From assembly GCF_023035295.1 (NCBI RefSeq), contig NZ_CP075076.1, positions 124,001 through 188,000 of the forward strand: 64,000 bases of DNA, in the 5' to 3' direction. Within the stretch, counting starts at the first letter, position 1. Each line of letters starts with the position of its first letter. The notes under the pieces are model-generated. The model made no database searches and had not been told where the DNA came from. It saw only the letters and a program-made list of their open reading frames with translations. Made by a program: the position numbers and the translations under genes. The DNA is from Borrelia coriaceae. Its GTDB lineage: Bacteria; Spirochaetota; Spirochaetia; Borreliales; Borreliaceae. Below, piece after piece: positions 29,519 through 39,274 of this stretch.

Positions 29519-32218
29519 TCATTTTCTTCCATGACAATTTTTATATTTTTTTTCACTGCCACAAGAACAGGGATCATTCCTTCCAATTTTAGGAGTATTT
29601 CTAACTATTTGCACTCCTGACACATTAGTAGCCCTCTCTGAAGACGCAATACCAGAAAACTCCTTATGAGTAGCACGAATATTCTTAATTTTCTTATTTT
29701 CATGACTACTAGAATCAATATCAACTTTTATCTGCAAAGTTCGCTTCAAAGTTTCAATCTTAATATCCTTAACAAGCTCATTAAAAATTGCAAAACCTTC
29801 TTCCTTATACTCAGTAATTGGATTTTTATTAGCATAAGATCTCAAATAAACTGACTCTCTTAAAGAATCAAGATTTGCAAGATGATCTTGAAACTTAGAA
29901 TCAATATTTCTTAAATACTCATGTTTTAAAAATTCATTCAAAAGTTCATGTCCAATTAACTCTTCTTTTTCATCTAAATTAGACTTTGCAATTTCCATTA
30001 ACTTATCTTTCAATTCTAAAATACTCATGGATTCAACAGCGCCAACACTCTCCATCATATAAGCAAAAACAGAATTTATCTCATTTAGTACAGAACTTAC
30101 AACTATTTCTCCTTTAACTTGATCAAATAAGAAATCAAGATATTCTCTTAAAGAGAGCAGAATACGTTCCTTAAGATTACTATCAACAAGAATTGAATTT
30201 CTTTGAGAATAAATAAACTCTCTATGTTTTGTTATAACATCATCATACTCTAAAAGATGCTTTCTAATCTCAAAATTCCTATCTTCTACTCGCTTTTGTG
30301 CATTAATTAAAGATTTTGTTAACAAAGAATGTGCAAGAGGCTCACCTGTTGCCATTCCAAGCCTGCCCATCAAAGCTCTCAAATTATCACCTGCAAAAAG
30401 CCGCATCAAATCATCGTCAAGGGACACATAAAATCTTGATCGACCAGGATCTCCCTGTCTTCCTCCTCGCCCCCTCAGCTGATTGTCTATTCTTCTTGAT
30501 TCATGACGCTCACTACCAATAACATAAAGACCACCAAGAGCTTTCACTTCCTCATAATCCTTAAGATACTCTTCTCGCTCATTCTGAATAGCTTTTTGAA
30601 ACTCTTCAAGACTCATACCGGTTCCAAACTTCTTACGAACCCGATGTTCAAGATTCCCACCAAGCTTAATATCAGTACCACGTCCAGCCATATTAGTAGC
30701 AATTGTAATGGAATGTTTTGCTCCTGCTTCAGCAATAATTAAAGCCTCACGAAAATGATTTTTTGCGTTTAAAACTTCATGTTTAATACCTTTATTTTTA
30801 AACATATTTGACAAAATCTCAGATTTTTCAATAGAAACAGTCCCAACAAGCACAGGTTGCCCTCTCTTATAAGCTTCATAAACCTCATTAGTAATTGCCT
30901 CAAACTTAAATTCTTCAGTGTAATAAATAATATCATCCTCATCTATTCTTGCTACCAATTTATTAGTAGGAACAACTACAACATCAAGATTATATATTTT
31001 ATGAAATTCTTTTGCCTCTGTATCAGCCGTACCAGTCATTCCAGAAATTTTCTTAAACATCCTAAATAAATTTTGGAATGTAATTGTTGCCATAGTTCTA
31101 TTCTCACTTGCAACCTTAACACCTTCCTTAGCCTCAATAGCCTGATGTAACCCATCAGAATATCTACGTCCTTGCAAAATACGACCTGTAAACTCATCAA
31201 CAATCTCGACTCTAGAATCCCTAACAATATATTCCCTGTCTTTTAAAAAAAGTAAATGGGCCTTTAATGCTTGAGTCATGTAATGAACATAATTAAAATT
31301 AGAATCAACATACATAGAACCCTTAATTATACCTTTTGACACCAAAATTTGTTCTAAATTATTTAAACCATTCGCCGTAAAAGATACTCTCTTACCCTTC
31401 TCATCAACAGTATAATCACCATCAAGTTCATCAATCTCTAAAGGATAATCTCCTGTTTTGGGATCTTTAGAACACTCCTTTAAGAGCGGGACAAGGGAAT
31501 TGACCTCAAGATAAGCGCTAGTATCTCCTTCAGTAGAACCTGAAATAATTAAAGGAGTTCTAGCCTCATCAATTAAAATAGAATCAATCTCATCGATAAT
31601 ACAATAACTAAAATCCCTTAGAGACTTTTGAGATAAATCAAAGCACATGTTATCTCTCAAATAATCAAATCCAAGCTCATTATTGGTAACATAAGTAATA
31701 TCCTTATCGTATTCCGCCCGCCTTCTAGCAGAATCCATATTTGATAGTACAACCCCAACACTAACTCCTAAAAGATCAAAAACCGGCTTCATCCAATTTG
31801 AATCACGCTCTGCAAGATAATCATTAACCGTAACAATAATAACACCATCACCTGTTAAACTATTAAGGTAAGCGGCTTGTACTGAAGATAAAGTTTTACC
31901 TTCCCCCGTCTTCATCTCTATTATTTTGCCCTGATGAAGCGCAAGCCCAGCAATAAGTTGCACATCATAAGGTCTCTCCTTAAGGCGCCTTCTGGCAGCT
32001 TCCCTTGAAAGCGCAAACGCTCTCTCTAAAATATCATCTAAGGTTTTACCCTCCTTAAGTTCACCTCTCAATTTTTCTGTTTCCATAGCAAAATCTTTAT
32101 CTAACAAAGACAATGCCCAAGACTCAAGCTTATTAATATTCCTCAAAACAGGCAGATAATTCTTCAGATCCCTTTTACTTTTTGAACCAATAGTTGCTTC
32201 AAATATTGCTCTTAACAT
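29519..32218 (-). CDS. secA: Preprotein translocase ATPase SecA
   Basis: About 899 residues. Walker [14 protein letters not shown] Walker B ([20 protein letters not shown]), [20 protein letters not shown] and the C-terminal SEC-C zinc motif [19 protein letters not shown] are all present. SecA drives proteins through SecYEG using ATP. Of two possible starts, ATG at 32218 gives the family-typical [11 protein letters not shown]; a TTG at 32230 sits only two bases after GGAG. AGGAG is 14 bases from the ATG. Divergent from the lipoprotein gene with about 60 bases between them. Confidence 0.96.
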   Translation of the reverse strand: MLRAIFEATIGSKSKRDLKNYLPVLRNINKLESWALSLLDKDFAMETEKLRGELKEGKTLDDILERAFALSREAARRRLKERPYDVQLIAGLALHQGKIIEMKTGEGKTLSSVQAAYLNSLTGDGVIIVTVNDYLAERDSNWMKPVFDLLGVSVGVVLSNMDSARRRAEYDKDITYVTNNELGFDYLRDNMCFDLSQKSLRDFSYCIIDEIDSILIDEARTPLIISGSTEGDTSAYLEVNSLVPLLKECSKDPKTGDYPLEIDELDGDYTVDEKGKRVSFTANGLNNLEQILVSKGIIKGSMYVDSNFNYVHYMTQALKAHLLFLKDREYIVRDSRVEIVDEFTGRILQGRRYSDGLHQAIEAKEGVKVASENRTMATITFQNLFRMFKKISGMTGTADTEAKEFHKIYNLDVVVVPTNKLVARIDEDDIIYYTEEFKFEAITNEVYEAYKRGQPVLVGTVSIEKSEILSNMFKNKGIKHEVLNAKNHFREALIIAEAGAKHSITIATNMAGRGTDIKLGGNLEHRVRKKFGTGMSLEEFQKAIQNEREEYLKDYEEVKALGGLYVIGSERHESRRIDNQLRGRGGRQGDPGRSRFYVSLDDDLMRLFAGDNLRALMGRLGMATGEPLAHSLLTKSLINAQKRVEDRNFEIRKHLLEYDDVITKHREFIYSQRNSILVDSNLKERILLSLREYLDFLFDQVKGEIVVSSVLNEINSVFAYMMESVGAVESMSILELKDKLMEIAKSNLDEKEELIGHELLNEFLKHEYLRNIDSKFQDHLANLDSLRESVYLRSYANKNPITEYKEEGFAIFNELVKDIKIETLKRTLQIKVDIDSSSHENKKIKNIRATHKEFSGIASSERATNVSGVQIVRNTPKIGRNDPCSCGSEKKYKNCHGRK

Positions 32219-32244
32219 ATCAGGTATCAATTCTCCTAAAATAA

Positions 32245-32271
32245 TTGACTTTCAACCATTTAAAATAATAA
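32245..32271 (+). promoter_or_regulatory. Candidate promoter of the lipoprotein gene at 32282
   Basis: TTGACT (32245-32250), 15-base spacer, TAATAA (32266-32271). The ATG is only 10 bases past the -10 and has no Shine-Dalgarno, so the mRNA leader would be about 4 bases. Spacer is shorter than ideal. Confidence 0.35.
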
Positions 32272-32281
32272 CATCTAAAAT

Positions 32282-33415
32282 ATGAAAAAGTTTTATAAAA
32301 TTCATTTAAGTCTATTGGTTATTATTATATCATGTAATATCAAAACTTTAAACGAACTTGGAGAAGAGCAATTCAAAATACCATTTGGAACATTACCTGG
32401 CGAAATAACACCACTTGCAAACAAATTTACTAATTCAAGCTTTGACATTAAAACATACAACGGACTTGTATATATTGTAGAAGTTAAAGCAAATAAACTC
32501 ATGATTTTTAATTCTTATGGAAAATTAATTCAAACTTATCAAAATGGCATATTTCAAACAAATTCCAACCTTAAAATCAAAAAAGTAGATTTTGAAAATA
32601 TTCAGACAATATACCCATCAAAAGACTTTATCGTAGTATCAGATAGACTAGATGATCATAAATCTAAATTCGATGAGAAAGAAAACATAGCATATTCTAC
32701 ACGAATATTTATTTTAAATAAAGATTCATCTGTAGAAATCTTAGGACAAGAAGGACGAAATGGAACGCCATTTCCACAAGTCTATGATATCAATATTGAC
32801 GACGGAAACAACATAGCAATAATAACTATATATCATGAAGGATATATAATATACTCCTACGATAGGGCTCTCTCCCCACTTTATAAGATTTATGTAAATA
32901 CAAACATATTACAAATACCAGAAGAAGAGAGAAAAAAATATAATATATCAATAGACAAAGTATTTTTTGAAGTAAATAAAAAAATCATTTACGTAAAGAC
33001 AACTTACTATGAAAATATTAGAACCAATGAAAACATTAACGATCTTGGAGTGAAGATCAAAAATCAATATTTTTATACAATAAGTTTAAATAAACATAAA
33101 GAATTTGAAATAAAAAATAAAATCACATTACCCCAAAATTTATTAAATGATCAACAAGAAAGTTTCATCAATATCATTGGAATTCTAAAAGATAAAATCA
33201 TAGCATCGACCAACATGAAAAATCTATCTAACACCTTAATATGGAAATTGGACAGTAAAGGAAAAATAAAAGAACAAATGGTCTTAATTGAACCAACAAA
33301 CCTTAAATTTCTTGCTGAAAGCCTATCTAAAGACGGCATACTTAGCATACTTTATGGCGCAAAAAGTGGGGTCAGCGTCTACTGGTGGAACTTAAATACT
33401 TTACTTAAACTATAA
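32282..33415 (+). CDS. Putative lipoprotein, beta-propeller-like, unknown function
   Basis: 377 residues. A short signal with basic N-terminus and lipobox-like LLVIIISC (Cys18) points to lipidation. The mature region contains repeated beta-rich blocks with hydrophobic-strand patterns such as NGLVYIVEVKANKLMIFNSY, DFIVVSDRLDD and NNIAIITIYHEGYIIYSYDR, recalling NHL or six-blade propellers; this is an impression only. Followed by two small membrane-protein genes on the same strand. Function is unknown (BB_0155 by order). Confidence 0.75.
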   Translation: MKKFYKIHLSLLVIIISCNIKTLNELGEEQFKIPFGTLPGEITPLANKFTNSSFDIKTYNGLVYIVEVKANKLMIFNSYGKLIQTYQNGIFQTNSNLKIKKVDFENIQTIYPSKDFIVVSDRLDDHKSKFDEKENIAYSTRIFILNKDSSVEILGQEGRNGTPFPQVYDINIDDGNNIAIITIYHEGYIIYSYDRALSPLYKIYVNTNILQIPEEERKKYNISIDKVFFEVNKKIIYVKTTYYENIRTNENINDLGVKIKNQYFYTISLNKHKEFEIKNKITLPQNLLNDQQESFINIIGILKDKIIASTNMKNLSNTLIWKLDSKGKIKEQMVLIEPTNLKFLAESLSKDGILSILYGAKSGVSVYWWNLNTLLKL

Positions 33416-33435
33416 AATAATTAAAATCAACATCT

Positions 33436-33861
33436 ATGAAAAACAAGAATTACAAATATCAAATACACAACAATCATAAACAAAGGATAAAAAAACATCT
33501 AACTCTTGGAATAATTCTTGTCATAATGCTAATTATTATCAAAGTTGTATTAATTCCCAAATTACAAAAATTGGAGCATAAATACAAACCTACTCTCACA
33601 ATAGAACACAAAATAAAAAATAAAAACCTATATATCAAAATTAATATTCAAAATAATAACATAAAAGACCTAGGCAAATCCAATATAGAAGTATATTTAG
33701 ACAATAAACTCATTGAAAATAATATGATTTACATAGACAAGATTCATTATACATTATATACTAATGTTGCATACAGAAATGAGAGTTTATTAAATATAAT
33801 ACTAATAAATCACAGAGGCGATGAGGCATATTATAGTAAAAGATTAAAGCTTGGAGGATAA
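33436..33861 (+). CDS. Small single-pass membrane protein, unknown
   Basis: 141 residues, very basic N-terminus (KNKNYKYQIHNNHKQRIKKH), one membrane segment (about 27-45, LGIILVIMLIIIKVVLI) and a beta-rich periplasmic domain of about 95 residues. The start has no Shine-Dalgarno, and the gene lies 20 bases after the lipoprotein gene. It is followed by a gene with a strong site, so all three are probably one transcript. I recognise no family. Confidence 0.7.
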   Translation: MKNKNYKYQIHNNHKQRIKKHLTLGIILVIMLIIIKVVLIPKLQKLEHKYKPTLTIEHKIKNKNLYIKINIQNNNIKDLGKSNIEVYLDNKLIENNMIYIDKIHYTLYTNVAYRNESLLNIILINHRGDEAYYSKRLKLGG

Positions 33862-33864
33862 GAA

Positions 33865-34281
33865 ATGTTACAAATATATTTTATATCTGTTTTACTTAAT
33901 ATTTTGGGAGGAATAGTACTAGCATTCCCACTTTTAGTAGAACGATTTAAGGGCTTAGTCATCTTTGAAGCATTTATACATTTAATCAACAATAACAAAA
34001 ATGTAAGAAGCATTTTTGGCACAATATTTTTAATAGCCAGCATATTTGAAATAATCATACCCTATGACTTGCCAATAATTGGAAATTTATTACCTGCTAT
34101 CAGCCTATTTTTCATTGGTTTTATCCTTTTCTTAAGCCAAAAAATGCCTATAAACCTCCAAAATAATAAAGAATATGAAAAATTCAAATCTTTAATCGAA
34201 AGCAATAAAAAATTAATAGGAATTTTAGCATTAATTATTGGAGCAATTCATTTTTTTGCCCCAAAAGTTCCTTTCCTTTAA
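33865..34281 (+). CDS. Small multi-pass membrane protein, unknown
   Basis: 138 residues with about four hydrophobic segments (4-25, 52-66, 72-92, 117-132), and a charged loop between the third and fourth. The ATG is three bases after the preceding stop with a GGAGG site. A GNLLPAISLFFIGFILFL stretch is typical of a membrane helix pair. No family recognised. Together with the two preceding genes it forms a small envelope cluster. Confidence 0.7.
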   Translation: MLQIYFISVLLNILGGIVLAFPLLVERFKGLVIFEAFIHLINNNKNVRSIFGTIFLIASIFEIIIPYDLPIIGNLLPAISLFFIGFILFLSQKMPINLQNNKEYEKFKSLIESNKKLIGILALIIGAIHFFAPKVPFL

Positions 34282-34478
34282 AAGATAATTTACGCAATGC
34301 AATTACAATTCTAAAAAATAAGATAATAAAATAAAAAGAATAATTTAGATAAATGTAAAAAAACTAGATTGATTTATAAACAAACAGCAAAATATACAAT
34401 ATGTCTCAATACTTGTAAAATCAAAAGAGTAAGCAAGTATACGTAAATTTAACGAAACTAAAACTTTATTGTCAATTT

Positions 34479-34503
34479 CACCTATATACAGGTGTAGTAT
34501 AAT
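34479..34503 (+). promoter_or_regulatory. alr promoter with spacer palindrome
   Basis: A perfect TATAAT is at 34498-34503; the palindrome CACCT-ATATAC-AGGTG at 34479-34494 ends three bases before it, an operator-like place. The ATG lies 7 bases after the -10, where transcription should start, so the mRNA would be leaderless. No good -35 at 17 bases; TTGTCA at 34469 is 23 bases away. Confidence 0.5.
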
Positions 34504-34510
34504 ATACAGA

Positions 34511-35611
34511 ATGACTAAAAACAAAGAAATCATAATAAACCTCAAAAATCTAGAACATAATCTAATCTCAATTAAAAATTATATTCAACAAAGAGAATTA
34601 ATAGCCACACTTAAATCAGATGCTTATGGGCATGGACTTATTCAGACATTCAAATTCTTAAAAGCAAAAGGGGTAAATTATTTTGGCCTTTTTTGGATAG
34701 ATGAGGCTTTAAAGCTTAAAAAAATTGAAAAAGACGCAAATATACTACTCTACATTAACACAGACAAGAGTGCAATAAAAAACTTAGTTAAATTCAACAT
34801 TACACCCTTTGTTGCTGACTCTCAATATTTATCACTAATAGAACAAGAATGTAGAAAACAAAATAAAAAAATAAAAATTCATTTGAAAGTTGACGTTGGA
34901 ATGAATAGATATGGAACTAAAATAGAAAACGCACTTAATCTAGCAATTCAAATTCAAAATTCAAAATTAGTAGAATTTGAAGGAATTTGCACACATTTAC
35001 CAACAACAGAAAACACAAAGATTACTCAAGCACAAATTGAAAAATTTATTCATTTTATAAATGAACTTAAGATAAAAAATATAAATCCAAAATTTATCCA
35101 TGCTTCCAACTCAGAACACATAGTAAACTATACAATAAATGAACAATTTAATATGGTAAGACCAGGACTTATCTTATATGGATATTATCCAAACTCAAAT
35201 AGCTTAAACAACAACTTGCAACTCAAACCAGTACTAAATCTATATTCAAAAATCATATTTATTAAAAACGTAAAAAAGGGAGAGCAAATATCATACTCTG
35301 GTTTATTCACTGCAAAAGAAGATATGCAAATAGGACTTTTGCCAATTGGATATTTCGATGGAATCCCACAAAATACATCTAACAATTTTTACTGCATAAT
35401 AAAAGATCAAAAATGCTTCATTAGAGGAAAAATATGCATGAACATCTCAATCGTAGAAATACCTAAAGATCTAAAAATCAAAATAGGAGAAAAAGTAGAA
35501 ATAACTTCTGAAAGATTAAGCTTAGATTTACTCAGTCAAGAATCTGGTATGAGTAAATACGAAATACTTTGCTCGATTGGCAAATATGAGAAAAAAAAAT
35601 ATCTATATTAA
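34511..35611 (+). CDS. alr: Alanine racemase
   Basis: 366 residues. The PLP lysine K35 is in LIATLKSDAYGHG (30-42), the catalytic tyrosine is in EQISYSGLFTAK, and the substrate-binding KICMNISIVEI is present, so the enzyme should make D-alanine for peptidoglycan. The ATG at 34511 gives the family start; a TTG at 34469 inside the promoter region is rejected. The end overlaps the next, convergent gene by 9 bases. Confidence 0.95.
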   Translation: MTKNKEIIINLKNLEHNLISIKNYIQQRELIATLKSDAYGHGLIQTFKFLKAKGVNYFGLFWIDEALKLKKIEKDANILLYINTDKSAIKNLVKFNITPFVADSQYLSLIEQECRKQNKKIKIHLKVDVGMNRYGTKIENALNLAIQIQNSKLVEFEGICTHLPTTENTKITQAQIEKFIHFINELKIKNINPKFIHASNSEHIVNYTINEQFNMVRPGLILYGYYPNSNSLNNNLQLKPVLNLYSKIIFIKNVKKGEQISYSGLFTAKEDMQIGLLPIGYFDGIPQNTSNNFYCIIKDQKCFIRGKICMNISIVEIPKDLKIKIGEKVEITSERLSLDLLSQESGMSKYEILCSIGKYEKKKYLY

Positions 35612-37198
35612 ATTACCCAAAGAATCAAATTTCTGAAAATCAACTAAATTTCCTTTACTATCATAAATCCACTTATAAACCGAAACACCTCCAATATCAT
35701 CTCTTAACCTTAAATCTGGACCATAATTTGTTTTCTTTGAAAGCTTGCCAAATTTATTGTACTCATATCTATACATACTAACACCGTGAATATCATCTTG
35801 TAATTGGCCCAGATTACCAAAATTTTTCTGACTAATAAGTCTATTTTGTTTATCATATTCATAAGCATACTCAAAAATAGCACTCCGATCTGCTACCAAA
35901 ACACCGCTATTAGAATAGTTACTCTTTAAAATCAAATTGCCACTAGTATCATATGCAAATTCATATCTAAAAACACCTGCAAAATCATCTATAGGATTAT
36001 CAAAATCTCCATAATGCTCTTGAGATTTAAGAAGACCATCCTTATTATAAAAATATTTATAAATCATCACCCCATTGGAATCACTGATTAAATTAAAATT
36101 TCTATCAAAGAAAAGATTTTCAATTAAATAAAATTTATTATCATATTTATAACTATAAACGGCAATACCCTTAAAATCATCCATTATCTCATATTTCTCT
36201 TCATAACTAGCAGGAATATCACTATTATAATTTTTATTTATTCTGTTACTATAGTTTATTATCCTTTTTTCATTATTTTGTATGTACAAGATGGTTTTTC
36301 TCATAGCATAACCATCTTGACTAACAGTTAAATTATTATTAGCATCATAATTATATTCTTTATAAAAAGAGTCTCTTTCTTTTAAATTATACTCATATCT
36401 ATATATTGCTACATTATTCTCATCAGGAGTTAAGTTATTTTGAATATCATAATTTAGAACTTCAATAAGCTTACCGTCCAAATCATAACGATATGTCTTG
36501 ATTGCAACGGAAAAAGGATTTGCATATAAAGAAAATACCGAATCTAAATACTCTTCTTTTACAAGATTATGGGCACTATCATAAGTTAATCTAAAACCAT
36601 ATATTCCATTTTTAGCCTTTATATTATAGTTTTTATCATCATAGTATAAAACCGTTTTTGTACGATCAGAATCATTATAAGTAATTTTAGTATAATACAC
36701 ATTATTTAAATCTTTAATCTGAAAACCAACCTCATTAAATCTATAAACACAAAAACTACTATCATCATTATAAATAAAATGATAATAAGCAACCCCATGT
36801 TTATCCTTTATAATCTCATTAGATTTATTATAATTAAAAATACTTTTCGGTCTGCCATTTGAAAAGTACTCTATCTGTTCAATATAAACATCTTCTAAAT
36901 TCTTAAAAGCAAAATCCCCATTTAAAAATGACCTCCTTTCCATACCCTCAGAATGTTCTATTTTGATCTTATGTGCACCAAAAAAAGAAGGAATTAAAAT
37001 ACTAAGTTTGCCAATATAATCAATACATACAAGCTTACTATTATCATAAGTAAATCTATATCCACATTCTTCTTCTGCATCTTCCTTACTGATCTCATAT
37101 CTACCGACTATTTTATAATTAAGATCATAACCAACAGATCTATAATAAATTTCTTCTGAAAAAAGAGCATAAGCTATAAAAAACATAATCAAAAACAT
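35603..37198 (-). CDS. Secreted repeat protein with YD-like repeats
   Basis: 531 residues from the ATG at 37198, which has AAGGA six bases ahead; an alternative TTG at 37246 overlaps a TATAAT. A signal sequence (FLIMFFIAYALFS) precedes at least ten degenerate repeats of about 35-45 residues with the pattern D-x-x-G-V-x-x-Y-x-Y-x-Y-D-x-x-G-x-L (for example DDIGGVSVYKWIYDSKGNLV near the end). The pattern resembles RHS/YD-type and related beta repeats that bind ligands or sugars. No enzyme motif seen. Function unknown (BB_0161 by order). Confidence 0.8.
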   Translation of the reverse strand: MFLIMFFIAYALFSEEIYYRSVGYDLNYKIVGRYEISKEDAEEECGYRFTYDNSKLVCIDYIGKLSILIPSFFGAHKIKIEHSEGMERRSFLNGDFAFKNLEDVYIEQIEYFSNGRPKSIFNYNKSNEIIKDKHGVAYYHFIYNDDSSFCVYRFNEVGFQIKDLNNVYYTKITYNDSDRTKTVLYYDDKNYNIKAKNGIYGFRLTYDSAHNLVKEEYLDSVFSLYANPFSVAIKTYRYDLDGKLIEVLNYDIQNNLTPDENNVAIYRYEYNLKERDSFYKEYNYDANNNLTVSQDGYAMRKTILYIQNNEKRIINYSNRINKNYNSDIPASYEEKYEIMDDFKGIAVYSYKYDNKFYLIENLFFDRNFNLISDSNGVMIYKYFYNKDGLLKSQEHYGDFDNPIDDFAGVFRYEFAYDTSGNLILKSNYSNSGVLVADRSAIFEYAYEYDKQNRLISQKNFGNLGQLQDDIHGVSMYRYEYNKFGKLSKKTNYGPDLRLRDDIGGVSVYKWIYDSKGNLVDFQKFDSLGNLI

Positions 37199-37273
37199 GG
37201 CCATTCCTTGATCAATCAATCTTCTTTTGATAAATTTATTATACAATTAAACTAGCACAATGAGGAGTTTAAA

Positions 37274-37441
37274 ATGGCAAAAATTTCTAAAAATGCCCAA
37301 AGAAGTGGTTCTAAAGAATTGCTAAGCAGGTGGGGGGGGAAAATTATAATGAAGTCTAAACTTGAAAATGGTAAAATCAAGCATTATGCTGAATGTCAGA
37401 CTTCAAAAAATACAGCAAGAAGACCTAAAGATTTATTCTAA
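37274..37441 (+). CDS. Small basic protein with G8 tract, unknown
   Basis: 55 residues, too short for common gene-finding cut-offs. A strong GAGGAG site lies six bases before the ATG. The product is basic (many Lys/Arg), with one Cys and a WGGKIIMKSKLENGKIKHYA core that looks like a short beta hairpin. Eight consecutive G bases encode part of Trp-Gly-Gly (W20-G22). Its stop is three bases from the convergent neighbour's stop. No family recognised (BB_0162 by order). The RBS and lack of internal stops support a real gene. Confidence 0.7.
   Translation: MAKISKNAQRSGSKELLSRWGGKIIMKSKLENGKIKHYAECQTSKNTARRPKDLF
37332..37339. repeat. G8 homopolymer within the small gene
   Basis: Eight G in a row in a genome of about 30% GC. 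Loss of one G would give a stop codon five codons after Trp20 (W-G-G-K-L then TAA); gain of one gives a stop after W-G-G-E-N-Y-N-E-V. Slippage would thus switch the product off. Confidence 0.7.
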
Positions 37442-37444
37442 AAT

Positions 37445-39199
37445 TTATTTTTTGTTCAATTTATCTTCAAACTTCATCCAAGCCTCATCTTGTTCACTTT
37501 TAGTATAAGTTCGACTTAAGGCCTCCTTTTTAGGAGTTCCCTTACTTTTTTTAACATAGGAATTCCTAATGTGTTCTCTTAGTTCTTCTCTTTGTTTTCG
37601 TCTTTTATCTAACTGTCTTTTTACTCGCTCATTTGGATCAAAAAGCTCACCAATATAATTTTTAGACACAGTCTTAGAATTTAATCTAGACAAAGCCTCT
37701 TTATAACTTTGATGCTTCCCAGTTAAGAATAACAAAAGTCTCTTTAATAAAGGCAAATCCCTATAAGCAGCATCTAAAAGATTAGACAAATCAACTTTAT
37801 AAATCTTATAAAGTGGTAAAAATGTATTACTATTTTTAAAATATTTTGCAGCTTCAGTTTTGATTATATCTTTAATATGAGCCTGAATATTTTGCGTTCT
37901 AGAAACTCGTCTATAATGAGAAACAATAAAATCAAGAAATGCAACTTTATTTTTTAAACAATAAGCATTTATATCATAATTAGAAATAAATTCCATCAAT
38001 GTTTTCTCAAGACCCTCTTCTGTAATAATGGTAGAAGAAGTTTTACCGTTACCCAACACCTTTGTAAATTCATTTCTCAACTTCTCCCTAACATTAATTA
38101 AAATTTGATCAAATTCTTTTAGAAACATAGAATAAGCACATGGCTTATATAAATATACGCCTCTTTTAATACTAAATATTTTAGGCAATGAACCTTTAAT
38201 ATTGGACTCAAAAAAGTATTCATTAGCCGCCTTTAAAAAATTTTCAGGCTCAGATAATCCCGCAGCATGCTCTTGAAGGACGTTTTTAAATTCTTCTAAA
38301 TTAATAAATGTTGATTTAAACTCTATTGTTTTTTCAATTGATTTCAAAGTCTCATCAATCTTAATACTCTCTAAATTTTTACGTTCCTCTAAGTTTTTCT
38401 CATTAACAATATAAATATTTAATATTCTTAAAAAAGTAAAATAATTTTTAGAAATATTAACACCTTTCTTATTTAAAATCTCATCCTTATTTTCTAAAAT
38501 TCCTAAAAGAAGATTATAAGCAACTCCAACACCATTGATGCCCTCATCCAACATTCGATCATATTCACTAAGCTTTAAATTTCTAGCCCTCATAAACACA
38601 TCTTTAACTATTCTGTTAGAAGCAACTCCGAATAAAATTTTTTTCATAAATTCAATAAAATATAAAGCTTTACCCGAAGGAATTATCAAAGAATCCAACA
38701 CAAATATCTTCTTTAACGAAGTATTTTCTTTAAAAAATTGCAGATTAACGTCTGACTTTGCAAGAGTGATGAAATCTTTTTCAAAGAATAACAAATGCTT
38801 ATCTATATTCTTAATCGTAAGTAAGGCACTAAAAAGCTCTATCCCCACATAATGTTTTAAAAATAAATCCTCGATAGCATAATAATAAAAATTATAACTA
38901 TTCTCATCGGTTATTATGATCTTATAAGGAACCAATTCTCCATCTGATGTTACCTGATTAACAATAATGCCTCTCTTAACCTCATAAAGTTTCCGAAATA
39001 AAAAATCTAATTCTCCTCTAAGAGCACGTATTTTAACAGAATAATCTTCTATAAAATTAGCATAATCGATAATATCCTGTTTATGCTCCACAATAGTTCT
39101 TAAAATCATTTTTTGAACATCTGAAGAAATCCCTATTTGAGAAATCAAAATATCCAGTTCTTTATCATTTAGATAGAAAATCTCGGGTAACTTTTTCAT
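37445..39199 (-). CDS. Borrelia-type cytoplasmic protein, unknown
   Basis: 584 residues, no signal sequence or membrane segment. It is rich in charged helices, with a basic C-terminus (QLDKRRKQREELREHIRNSY, about 538-557). I recognise no motif. The ATG has a GGAGATTGGAAG site. Position corresponds to BB_0163. It is the last gene of a minus-strand group that also holds the exchanger, the GH-like protein and malQ. Function unknown. Confidence 0.72.
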   Translation of the reverse strand: MKKLPEIFYLNDKELDILISQIGISSDVQKMILRTIVEHKQDIIDYANFIEDYSVKIRALRGELDFLFRKLYEVKRGIIVNQVTSDGELVPYKIIITDENSYNFYYYAIEDLFLKHYVGIELFSALLTIKNIDKHLLFFEKDFITLAKSDVNLQFFKENTSLKKIFVLDSLIIPSGKALYFIEFMKKILFGVASNRIVKDVFMRARNLKLSEYDRMLDEGINGVGVAYNLLLGILENKDEILNKKGVNISKNYFTFLRILNIYIVNEKNLEERKNLESIKIDETLKSIEKTIEFKSTFINLEEFKNVLQEHAAGLSEPENFLKAANEYFFESNIKGSLPKIFSIKRGVYLYKPCAYSMFLKEFDQILINVREKLRNEFTKVLGNGKTSSTIITEEGLEKTLMEFISNYDINAYCLKNKVAFLDFIVSHYRRVSRTQNIQAHIKDIIKTEAAKYFKNSNTFLPLYKIYKVDLSNLLDAAYRDLPLLKRLLLFLTGKHQSYKEALSRLNSKTVSKNYIGELFDPNERVKRQLDKRRKQREELREHIRNSYVKKSKGTPKKEALSRTYTKSEQDEAWMKFEDKLNKK

Positions 39200-39274
39200 C
39201 TTATACTTCCAATCTCCTCATGTGCAAAACAATAACAACATAATATATAATAACATATTGACAAATTAATGGAA

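Noticed and set aside
29506..29586. N-terminal extension of sodA
   Set aside because: It reads through the end of secA; the ATG at 29505 has a perfect AGGAGG and the family start.
34469..34510. TTG start of alr, 14 codons upstream
   Set aside because: Would translate the promoter -10; the family N-terminus begins at 34511.
34345..34545. 66-codon minus-strand frame in the gap before alr
   Set aside because: Overlaps the alr start region, has no ribosome-binding site and no recognisable product.
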